From: Amphimedon queenslandica
Lineage: Eukaryota; Porifera; Demospongiae; Haplosclerida; Niphatidae
NCBI RefSeq assembly: GCF_000090795.2
Contig: NW_003546501.1
Location: 1-64,000, forward strand
Reading direction: 5' to 3'
DNA length: 64,000 nucleotides
Below are positions 44,401 to 54,894 of the stretch, piece by piece. Position 1 is the stretch's first letter, and every line of letters begins with the position of its first letter. The notes beneath the pieces were generated by a model. The model saw only the letters and a list, made by a program, of their open reading frames with translations. It did not search any database and was not told the origin of the DNA. The position numbers and the translations under genes are program-made.

Positions 44401-45495
44401 CTTTTTAAAAGCTAACAGAGCGTGAGATCTTCTGATAATGATGGCTATTACGAAGACTAGTTGACTCCAGCAGCTATTGTACTGCTTATCAGAACAAACA
44501 AAGCCACCCATTGAAGTGTGAAACACGGGCCAACCACGCAGCTGTAAAATATCACCATGCTTCTATGAATATCATTATAAGACGTCATCCGTGACGCATG
44601 ACTTCATGAATATCATTATAAGACCGTCATCGGTGACGTAGGCTACATTTTTCAAATTCCAAGCGTCTGGAGGTGTCAAACTCACTCAGGTGGGAAAATT
44701 TCGTTAAAAATGATTATTAAGTTCAATTTAATTTAAGTGCTTTACAAGATACATGCACCTAGCTACGTTAGATCACATTAAGAGTGTATAAAGATATAAG
44801 TATTATTATTTATTATTATCATTATTACCTGGGTTTAGAGGGTGCTTAGTGGTTGGTGTGTCTCCTGGTGTCCCTGTTGGAGTGAGTCCACTCGTGTCCA
44901 CTCTCTTCAACTGTAGCTTAGGTTGAGGTGACATGCCAAACAATAGGGATTTAATGAGAGCTGGAGATGAGGAGCAGTAAGCTTTGTATCTGTTGGGATT
45001 AGGAGGAGTCACTTTGAGTTTACTGAGAGAGAGAGAGAGAGAGAGAGAGATTATTATTATTAAAAATAATAGGTGGCATAGATAAAAAATAAAAGAGAAA
45101 TAATGACTAAATTCATTACATACTTACAATGTATATAAACATCTTATTAGATTTGTAATGTTTTCAACAATAAAGTACATGTATTATTAATAAAAAGGCC
45201 ACTAATGAGGTAATTTGGCTTACAGGAAGCTGGTATCGACAGACTTAAGCGCTTCGTTGATTTTTTGAGAGAAGGCGGGGTCTGAATTATTCAGAGTGTT
45301 GAGATTCAATTCACTGCCTTTGCCAAGAACTGTAGCCTCCAATGGAGTGACTTTACAGACTGGGAGAGGTATATCAGAGAGAACTAAAAGAGAGAGAGAG
45401 AGTTTTTAAAGACATCAGGACACTATGTCCTTACCATCAGCGACCAAACCAACTCCAATCAAGGAGGGGAACGACTCCTGGCTCGAAACCTGCAT
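33408..45495 (-). CDS. NIPBL: NIPBL / SCC2 cohesin-loading factor
   Basis: About 42 exons. N-terminus at ATG 45493-45495: MQVSSQESFPSLIGVGLVAD then VLSDIPLPVC, like vertebrate IASLTDLLNQLPLP. HEAT-repeat exons match NIPBL closely, e.g. ALKLVRT-IFSRYEKHRDLI (41.4 kb), FRPLFDNFVQDLLTTLSLPE (40.6), SSTLVREAAVELIGRFVLVQ (38.9), VSVRKRVIKILKDICVNQP (38.7), HPGQCVPYLIALSTDPEAKV (35.8), EEPLFVMHNVDITISVTGAS (35.2). NIPBL with MAU2 loads cohesin onto chromatin and drives loop extrusion. The disordered N-terminal region, about 1,100 residues in vertebrates, is cut to a few hundred (five exons, 43520-45495). The 3' end has two options: stop at 33745-33747, or splicing at 33751 to the Ser/Lys-rich exon 33408-33560 (phase 0 match) and on to an unseen exon. 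Introns carry A, B and hexamer repeats. Confidence 0.94.
34290..34600 (-). repeat. Repeat family B in NIPBL intron
   Basis: About two units in inverted orientation (TATGTATCAGAAAATGTAAT, AAAACCATGGGCTATAGTA). They fill most of the intron between the exons at 34079-34249 and 34620-34734. Confidence 0.85.
37130..37645 (-). repeat. Repeat family B, three tandem about 177-bp units filling a NIPBL intron
   Basis: TGTATCAGAAAATGTAATAA recurs at 37204, 37381 and 37558, a 177-bp period. Units are nearly identical. The array occupies the intron (about 37105-37653) from just inside one splice site almost to the other. Confidence 0.95.
39515..41175. repeat. TACATG hexamer repeat tracts
   Basis: Runs of (TACATG)n, 2-4 units, at 39520-39541, 40062-40083, 40178-40232, 40672-40690 and 41150-41175, all in NIPBL introns. 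The same motif appears elsewhere in introns (e.g. 4398-4420, 43475, 46790). Confidence 0.8.
41548..41733. mobile_element. MITE, 186 bp, TA target site
   Basis: Ends CCGTATAGCTGGTTTATTTCG and the reverse complement GAAATAAACCAGCTATACGG (about 24-bp arms), flanked by TA on both sides. The interior is made of repeated AATTTTAGTG/TTAATTTT-like words. It lies in a NIPBL intron. TA flanks suggest Tc1/mariner mobilisation. Confidence 0.85.
41765..41945. repeat. Dispersed repeat related to 5.1-5.8 kb
   Basis: CTCTATAGCGTACACCTCCA, GACAGCACCTAGTGTACCAA and GACACTGTCAAAGTGTCCAT match the repeats at 5400-5480 and 5710-5760 on the same strand. Confidence 0.7.
42190..42560 (+). repeat. Repeat family A, two units in NIPBL intron
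   Basis: Two units with CAAAGTCCCTGT, ATATTTCCTGATGCATATAC / ATTACATTTCCTGATACATA and GAGCTGATTCCGATCAAATT; spacing about 186 bp. They fill the intron between the exons near 42138 and 42580. Confidence 0.9.
44117..44700. repeat. Probable non-autonomous element in NIPBL intron 3
   Basis: Ends show imperfect inverted similarity (TCCCAAATGAGTTTGAC near 44135; GTCAAACTCACTCAGGTGGGA near 44678). Inside, ATGAATATCATTATAAGAC is directly repeated (44567 and 44605), each followed by a GTCATC.GTGACG palindrome. Base use differs from the flanking AT-rich intron. No coding frame, family unknown. Confidence 0.5.
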
Positions 45496-45679
45496 TCCTC
45501 TTCTTTATATCCTTCTCTATACTCTTTCTCTTTCCTTCAAGTCCTCGAAAACGTGAGAAAAAGTGAATCACACAAATCAGCCATGATAGGGTTCGCTCCA
45601 GCTCCACCTGTACCCCTCCCGCCCATTTTTGCAGCATTTTCCGTATACCCCTCCGTATTTCTCACCCACGTGCTACCTA
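45496..45679. promoter_or_regulatory. Bidirectional promoter NIPBL / WDR18
   Basis: The start codons are 184 bp apart on opposite strands. The interval is less AT-rich than the introns on either side and has no TATA box that I can see. Shared-promoter function is inferred. Confidence 0.6.
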
Positions 45680-47782
45680 ATGGAGGCCTCTTCTTCTAAA
45701 ACTCATTCTTTCTCTGATGTCATCTTCTCTCTCTGCTCCTCTGGGAAGGGAGCCATTGTGCAAGCGTGGGATATTCAAAATGGCGGTGTCTTGAGGTCCT
45801 ATAGAGGAGATGGAGGGGAGGGAGAGGGAAATAGCCTTGCAATGGCTGGCAAAGACTATCTCTTAGTCTCGCTCAAGTCAAAGCCACTCATATTAGTCTG
45901 GAAAATGGAAAGAGTACGTCATAATAATAATAATAATGATACCACGTCACACATCAATCAACGAATCTAGCCCCACCCATAATTACCGCCCACGCTACTA
46001 ATTACTTTTACAGGAGCAAATCTTTATGAAAATTGCTTGTACTGGTATAATACATTGTGTGATTTGTGATACTACAGGGTATTACTGCATTGGAGCTTTG
46101 AACGACAAAATCAACATATGGGAGGTACTACTTAACCTTATGAATATTTAAAATTATACTTTCATAATTTTCATTAGATATGTAGTGGGTTATTGGTGGG
46201 TGTGGTTTCCAAACACTATCAGCCAATCGAATGTTTGCGTTACGTTGATTGCGGATATTTTGCCTCTGGTGGAAAAGATTGCTTAGCTATTGTCTGGAAT
46301 TTAGCGAGGTAATGAATATTAATGAGCTGTTTAATTAACTTATTATTATTATTATTATTATTATTAGCGTCCTTTCTGAGTATCGTGGTTCTCACAGTGC
46401 CGAAGATCCCAATGCTCCAAAGACCTTTGGCGTTACTAAAAATAGCATCCTCCATATATGGTCGGATCACAGTATGGCTGTCACGGGTATTGCAACAAGT
46501 GGGCGTGGCTATAATAAGAAAATAGCCACCTCATCTCTCGACCAAACTTGCAAAGTACATAAATTTAAAAGTTTTTGAATTTAAATTTGCTATACATGTA
46601 CATGTTTATATTATATTTTATTCTTTTTATTTTGTCAGATTTACGACTTTGCCTCTGGTTCAATTCTCTGCACGTTTCTATATAATGCCCCACTCAGCTG
46701 CATTACTTTAACGACTTGTGGGCTGTGGCTATACGCTGGGTCTAGCACAGGAACTCTCCACTGTACCCCTCTATTCCTCCCAGTATATACATGTACATGT
46801 ACATCCACCTGCTGTAGTACTAATCATTGTGTATGTGATGTGTCTATTGTATGTGTGTTTAAATGTAGAGTAAGGAAAATGGAGCAGTGAGACAAGTTGA
46901 TGCTAAATTCTCACAGATAATGAAAGAGCATAAGTTTGTGTACATTTTAAAAGTGTTGTTTTCAGTTGTGCTTTAATCATTATCATAGGAAGAGTATCAG
47001 TTCTTTATGTGTGTCATTTACTGGCAAGAGGTTTGTGTCATCTTCAATGGAGGGAGTATCTAAAGTTTGGGATGCATCAAGTAAACAAGTGTTGCTATCC
47101 ATTAATCACAAAGGTAAGAGAGGAAGGGGCTCTTGTAGTTTTTTATCAACTTCATTCTCTCTCTCTCTCTTTATGATTATAGGTCCGATTGTGTGTTCCA
47201 TCTTATGCAGAAATATTTGGAGGTTCACTCAACTTCATTCAACTAAGCCAGCTGCTGCTTCTGGTTCTGCTACTCCTCCCATCAAATCATTCCAGAAGCA
47301 TACTAGCTATAAAACTGACGCAGTCTCTGCCCATACAATCACACTACACAGCAGACCGCTGCACATGGTAAGATCATGCTGTAGTGTCGTACATTCAATT
47401 GATTTCTTAACTTTTTATATCACAAACTTGGTGTATACAGCTTCAACCACAGAGTAAGTAATTTCCGTTGCAATTTTACCCTATAAATGTGCAATTTTTT
47501 TTCATAACAGAAATTAAAGAGATTGATTTGTTATCTGGAGAAGATCTCATATCAGATTATCAGTTCAAGCCTGAGAGAGTATTGACTGCTGATCATGAAG
47601 TAAGCTACCTTTACCTCCGGTTTATGTTACCTTGTCTCCTCTCAATGGAGGATGGTCTGGTCACTGGTAGTGTGGAGGGTGAGGTGAACCTGTTGAGACA
47701 GGAGCTCAGGGAAGCAAAGGAAATACAAAGACAAATGTTTTCGCTTGCAACTGAACACTTGCTTAATAGAAGAAACTTATAA
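45680..47782 (+). CDS. WDR18: WD repeat-containing protein 18 (Rix1/PELP1 complex)
   Basis: About nine exons (45680-45913, 46014-46122, 46180-46309, 46368-46553, 46640-46785, 46869-46930, 46989-47113, 47183-47370, 47512-47782). WD40 features: IVQAWDIQNGGVLRSYRG, CIGALNDKINIWE, FASGGKDCLAIVWNLA, IATSSLDQTCKIYDFASG, VSSSMEGVSKVWD. The order and the C-terminal helix EVNLLRQELREAKEIQRQ match human WDR18 (ending ...LEDEVRNLRKINRDLFDF). WDR18 works with PELP1, TEX10, LAS1L and SENP3 in 60S ribosome maturation. An upstream in-frame ATG at 45629 would add 17 residues; 45680 (MEASSS) is the better fit. The exon at 47183 is less certain. Confidence 0.9.
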
Positions 47783-47935
47783 AATGACTAAAGAATAATT
47801 TGTGACGTTTTTATTGTTAATAATCACTTCAGTTTAAGTAGAATTTTGATTTTAAAAATTGCTGTAGTACATATCCGCCATTTTGTAGGCGTGGTTCTTT
47901 CTTTTTGGTTGCTCTGGGGTTAAAAATTAAAGTAA

Positions 47936-48379
<444 letters not shown>

Positions 48380-49112
48380 TGAATATAATAATATCACCCA
48401 ATGACACCCATACTAATAATAGCACACTGCAGTGTGGTCATTATGACATCGTGTACTGTGATACTTCTTTGATTGTATTACTTTGTATAGTGTACTAACA
48501 CTGATAGTGTTATCCATTGATTCATGTTAACATAGAATCAATTCTTAATCAAAAGCGTTGGCGATTTGATCTTTTGACTCACGCAAACGCACTATTATTG
48601 AAGGAAATGAAATTGGGCGAATATCTAAGTCTACTTCATTATAGTTTTGATAAAAAAGTGGATTGAGAGTAGTCTGAATTGAGTTATGCCTTGAAGAAGG
48701 CACCTTGCCCATTGCACTACAGTAGCTAGCCATGAGTGTCTTTCAGCCATGAGAGCTAGCAATCAGAGCATCTCCTTTGGATCTTCTGCTCATTATAAGC
48801 TTGCTACTCTGGTCACTGTTTCTGTTCACTCAATCTCACTGTTAGTGAGACACTCATCACGAGTGAGTAATGGCTTTTCTCTCAGACCTTCCCAGGGGCT
48901 GTGGGGCCCCTTTGGCAAGCATTCAATCCAACACGACATTATGATAACAACTGTGGCTTTTATCTTTGAGTAGAAAAGAATTGTTAAGTGCTTGTGGGTC
49001 ATAGATCATTGCATATTTGAGCCGCACCCACCAAGGGCAGCCACACCCTTTCCTGCAGAAAATTCAAGCACAGCATGATACTTAGCAAAGCACAAATAAA
49101 TAAAATGTATTG
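48380..49112. other. Intergenic, no gene recognised
   Basis: Two small frames (48545-48733 minus, 48749-48973 plus) have no family resemblance and no splice context. The right end near 49090 has A/T-rich sequence beside the kinase-gene stop. Confidence 0.5.
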
Positions 49113-52003
49113 TTATTTCAGACTCATTGACAATATTTTAGCTAATTCTTCCCCATCTTCTTCAATGGCAGTAATTATAGCACTGTCCATGAATTCTGAA
49201 TTTATCTCCATACTGGCTCTATAACTGCTAGAGCGAGGTGTACTGAAAGGTGTCATCTCGACTTCAACTTGACGTGGAGTTGATAAAGGACCAGCCAAGT
49301 CAGTCCCCGGTATTAGATTAGCATAATTATGCTGGGGTATTTCTTCACCTCTTTCGTAAGTCTCAAGTTTCTCCAGTACGCTTTGTATTGATATCCTCTT
49401 AGCTGGTACCTGGTACCAACAGGATCTCATGATATCGTAGACTCCCAGTGGACACAGGTCTGGCTTATCAAGAATCTTAGCTCCTCTGACATTATCAATC
49501 ACTTCATGATTGCTCAATCCACCATAAGGTAGCTTACCATACGTGTATATCTCCCACAATAGAACACCAAAGGACCATATATCACTCTTCACGGTGAAAG
49601 TACTGAAGAATATTGCTTCTGGGGGCATCCACCTAATTGGCAGGAGGTTGTTCCCACTCCCGATACGATAGTAATTGTTTCCACCAATATTCCTTGAGAG
49701 TCCAAAATCAGCAATCTTAGCAGTGTATGATGAGTCCAGTAGACAGTTCCTTGAGGCAATGTCTCTGTGTACAAAATCAAGAGAAGACAGATATGCTAAT
49801 CCTCTAGCTAATTGAATGGACACATTGAGGAATTGGTACGGAGTAAGCAAGTGGTCATCCTCAGAGTTATAATCTGGAGAAGAAGGTGAGGATTTACGTA
49901 ATAGTTTATCTAAACTGCCAAGGTCCATGTATTGGAATATCATACACTTTTGAGCTCCAAAAGTACAAACTCCTAAGAGCTTGATGACATTCTCGTGATC
50001 AAATTTAGAACATGTCCAAGTTTCTTTAGCAAACTTTTCCAGCGTGTCCAGGTCTGAGTTGTTCTTTAGAGTTTTTATAGCTACAAAACTAGAGGAGAGA
50101 CCTGGAGCTGTTCCTTTGTAGACATCTCCAAAGAATCCCTCACCGATCTTGTCCAGTACTTTCAACAAAGCATAGTTATATTCGAGATTACAATCAGAGA
50201 GAATCTCAAATGGATTCCTAACAGACATCAAACTCTGGATTGCAGTGTAGGCATTAATGCTGGCAGACACAGTTCGATTTCTTTCAATACTTGCATTCAT
50301 TTCTTCAAGTTTCTTCACAGCTGTCTTCTTTCTTTTAATGGAGACACAACAGCAAATGATCATAGCCACTGCTACAACTAATGTTAGTAACACTAGGCCA
50401 CCAACTGATGGTACTATTATATCAATAATCTCTCTTGGTCTTGAAGTTGGAGGAGCAGTACTGTTAAGTGTAGCATTGGCCATTGAAAATGCTGCAGTTA
50501 AAAAATAGAATAATATTCATTATTATTATTATTATTATTATTATTGTGGCAGCCTTACCACAGGCACGATGGAAGAAAAAATGAAGCATGTTACTGATTA
50601 CATTTCCATTGAGGATTGTAGAGAAATTGAAGTAGACATCGATAATTGCAGAACTGCTAATGTTAGGTAGGCAATGCAAATCAACAGAGAAATCTATTGA
50701 CACAATAAAAGTATAACAAGTACCATGAATAAACATACCAAGTTGGTAGGTACTAAAATCCCCTTGCATTGGAATGGAAGAGTTAAGATCATCGGTATTG
50801 ACAATATCGAGATTCCTTGAGACAAAATCAAAACTGTAACCAATCTAAAAAACATTATGAGATAGTTGTGCAATATAATTTATTCATTCTTTTCATCTTA
50901 CCGGTCCATCCCAACTGAGACTTAGATCATTGGCATTCCTTTCAAAAAACAAGTAGAGGATTGGTATGGTTGGACTGATAGGGAAAAGAGAATTAGAAGC
51001 TGGATCCGTTAAAAAATATGTGATGCTATTCGGGTAACTATCATCAATAGGACAGAAACTATTGTCAGTATAAGTCACTGCATGATAAAGAAGACAGTGT
51101 AAATTATTAATTATGTTGTTCTTACATAGAAAAAGGCCCCAGGAGCCTTGCCTGCTGTCCACTAATTCTCTTGTAACATTTCTACCAAAACAAAGCTCAG
51201 AAATGAGCGGTGACAATGGAGGAGAGTCAGTACAATCTCTCACATCATCAGCTAAAAGAACAATAATAATCATCTTCATTAATTGATAAGTGCTTATATA
51301 CCTAAGCATTCATATGAAGCATAGAAAGGTTGCAGTGTTTTATATGCACCACCTAATACATTCAATGGCATTGTACCAATTGTGAGACAGCCTTGAAGAA
51401 CAATAGAACCTGATCTCTTACAACAAATATCAACACTAACACCTATTGATAGACAGGCAATGTATACTGGTATCTATATACGTGTACACATTTAACTAAC
51501 TTGTATCACTTCCTGGTAATATCACTCCAATATTATTAGTAATAGTTGTAAAAGGACCTGCTACAACTGAATCATTCGATAGTACAGATAACGAATAATA
51601 AAGCTTAAAAGAAAAAAGAGAATGAATTAGATACGGAAGCATGTATGTATAATTGTTACTTTTGAGCTAGCTGTCATAAACATTGGTATTTTCCTCAATG
51701 AGCTGGTTAAGGTGAAAAAGCTACTCCCTTCGGATTGAGACAGAAAAGGGTTGACTACACCATTTTCAATCACACCCAGTCTTCCATTAGGAGCTGCAAA
51801 ACTTGGTATTTGAGGAACTACAGTCACCAATATAATTATACACTATTGTTACTCTCAGTTATAATCTTACTGTTAGTAGCATCAACAAAAAGATTAATCC
51901 CACCAGTATCTTCAAGTATTTCTTGTCCAACCACATTAGCACAATTAGTAGAATCTGTTGCTGTAAAGAGTAAAGGAAAAGCAAGCAAGAGAAGGCAGAG
52001 CAT
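49113..52003 (-). CDS. Receptor tyrosine kinase with novel ectodomain
   Basis: Starts MLCLLLLAFPLLFTATDS (clear signal peptide, ATG at 52001-52003). About seven ectodomain exons (51871-52003, about 51660-51817, 51500-51605, 51307-51445, 51122-51253, 50903-51078, 50590-50845) are followed by one large exon (49113-50495) with the transmembrane helix (IVPSVGGLVLLTLVVAVAMI) and the kinase. Counting from MANATLNS: glycine loop GEGFFGDV 114-121, VAIK (Lys137), Glu154, HRDIASRN 239-246, DFGLSR 259-264, activation-loop YY 271-272, WMPPEAI 285-291. All catalytic residues are present and the DIASRN loop is typical of tyrosine kinases. The ectodomain has scattered cysteines and many Ser/Thr; I recognise no Ig, FN3 or EGF motif. 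Sponges have expanded, lineage-specific receptor kinases with unassigned ectodomains, and this fits. Confidence 0.9.
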
Positions 52004-52153
52004 CTTTCAATAAAGCAAATGCAAGGAGTGCAGATATGGTGAGTATTATACTCTTAATATTGGCTTGTAATCAAAGCTGTGAAATAAGTGTGGAATGTAC
52101 AATGGATTCAGTGATGTCATGCATAATAATCAGTTCATTATATAGATTAAAAG

Positions 52154-54820
52154 TTATTGTTCTGCTGGGGTGGTGGTGGTGGAATCTGCTTCAGTAAGTT
52201 CCCCAGTATCATTAGTCAGGAGTGACGGGACCTTCTTTCTTGCAGGGTGATCATCAGCTCCATCTTCTGCTACTGTAGTGAGAGACTATTATTGTTCAAA
52301 AAGGCTGCAGTTGTATGGTATCATTTCTATCTTACTATTCTTCTCTTCTTCAATGGCACTGCTTCATTATGCGACAAGGAGCCATTAGTCGTAACTGGTA
52401 GCTCTTCTTTGCTTTGTTGGTCAGATACTTTAGGCTGTATACATACAACACATAAATATCATGTAAAGCAGGGTTTCCCAAAAAAATATATACATGGAAC
52501 TTTTGGTAACAATGCTAGATGTTAACCTTTTTCTTCACTAAATGACTGATATCATTAACAGGAGGAGCATGTCCCGATGATGAACTGCTGCTGGTGCTAC
52601 TGGACACAACTCCATTACTTAATGCAGTCTATCAATAAAACAAATATAATTATGACAAAGATGATATTATACAGGCAAAATGATACTCCACACTGGAGTT
52701 TTAAGCATATTACAGCTCTATTAGCTGCTAGTATACTATATACACATACTTCTTGATTGAAACCAGTGAATATATTCATTCCTGTGCTACTGATGGTATT
52801 AAAACCACTGGAACTGCAAGACTGCAATTGAAATCAATTTTAGTATCATACCAAATTACACTTACAACACCCTCTTCATCATCTTCATCTTCTTCTAAAC
52901 TAATACCTCCTGCTTTCTTTGATTCATCAGCTACAGTTAGTTCTTCCACAATCTGCAAAAAATTTATTAATTAATTGTGGGTGGGACCAAATAATTAGCC
53001 ATGCCCATAATAAACAAGTCCTCAAAATGTCGAGGCGGGACGACTTTACAAAAAAGACTGTTGAGCTTCTCTCCCGTCGCTCTGGGGGTCGCTGCTCAAT
53101 GTGTGGCTGCAACACGTGGGGCCCTAACGACAAGCCCTACAGCTACACCAATATAGGGAAAGCAGCGCACATAACGGCCGCAGCAGAAGGTGGCCCGAGG
53201 TATGATAGTAAAATGGATAGCGAGATGAGGTCCTCTGTAAAGAACGGGCTATGGCTCTGCTCCAACTGTCACGATATAGTGGACAGGAATCCGGATCTGT
53301 ACTCCGTAAAATACCTCAAGGAACTCAAATCCGGAGCCGAAGAGAGGGCAAGGAGAGAAATAGGCGTGGCTAATAAGGCTAAAATGGGCGGGACTAGCAA
53401 AGATTCTGTGAGCGTGGGAGTATCTGCTGGAGCTATTTTAGAAATAAGAAAATTAAAAGCTCAACTGGGACAGTATCACGTTCACCCGCCCACTTCATCT
53501 CAACTCAAATCACTTCTGGTCCAATTAGATTTCGTTGATTTTGGAGACCCTTTCTACCTTCCCTCAGTTGCCATGGAGATGGTATCGTTCCTTCAATTTT
53601 TCGTCGGTTACAACGATGACCCGTCCCTTAAATTAGAAGTGATACGGTACTTGAGCGATATCGTCGATCACTTCAAAACGGCCGACCTCAACTTAAAAGA
53701 GATCTGCTCGACTCTAGAGTCCATAGCAACTGGCCACTCCCCTCGGCAACTGGTATACCAATCCGCCTTTGCCCTCCTAAAAGACATTTCTAAAAAAGGA
53801 GACGTGGGCGGTGTCGTAAAGGACACCATGGCAACCATTGCTAGGCAACGAGCCGGCCCGTTGAAAAAGGGTAGGAAAGTTATAGAAGGTGTTGATTTTG
53901 CAGATCAGGAAGACGAAGACGAAGAACCAAATTTGAAAAGAACTCGTTTTGACGATGATGACAAAGATGATACTTACTTATCTAAGATGGCTGCTCTTGC
54001 TGAAGCTCAAACCCAAGAAGAAAGACAAGACATAGAGAGAGATATAGCCAAGCTTGGATATGAAACGGACATATTATAAAGACACATGATATAGACACTT
54101 TTACTTTTTTCTTTCCCATTATTAATAATATTTTTTTTCTTTAAAAAATAATTATTCATTATATAACAAATTACTCTCATTCTCGAATTTCCATTCCCAT
54201 TCCTGAGCTCACCTTTGCTTCAATGTCAGGAAGAAGGTCGTTTATTTCGTCAATTTCTTTGAGACATTTCGTCTTCTCTCCCTCCACTGCTTCCTTGTCT
54301 GCGTCAGACTGTAACTTCTCTGAAGATAATAACAAAAAAGAATGGCCACAGGACTGGCAATAAATATTGGTATATATATTATAGCAAAAGCTATAAATTA
54401 CAAGTGGACGTGTTATTGTATTATGTGTGGGTATCAATTACAAGCTAATAATAAATCTTTTAATTGTTTAATTATTTTATTAGGGCAACTGCAGTGAATT
54501 GCCCATTCAAAAATTTTTGGTAAAAATAATAGTAACTACATAGTCTATGTACTTTTACTGATCTCTTTATAAATGCATGAAACGTTACAAGGCTATCGTG
54601 GGTCGGACTATAATGATATTCATTACTTGTTACTGAGGCTTGTAACACGTAGCTGGAATGTACATACATTTAGTATAAAGAGTATGCATTATTAAAAGAT
54701 AATAATTATTATTAAAATTAGAATTACCTTTTCGTAACTCCAAAACTTGTTTAGCTAAACCAAACTCCTAAAATGAGTAACAAACAATGAATAATAATAA
54801 TAATAATAATGATAACAATA

Positions 54821-54894
<74 letters not shown>

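Noticed and set aside
48545-48973. Two small frames as possible genes
   Set aside because: No family resemblance, no codon or splice support, overlapping opposite-strand context; left unannotated.
52919-53026. Longer start for the HNH gene
   Set aside because: The first 36 residues are antisense to a NASP exon and its splice site; the Met at 53027 starts the conserved domain.
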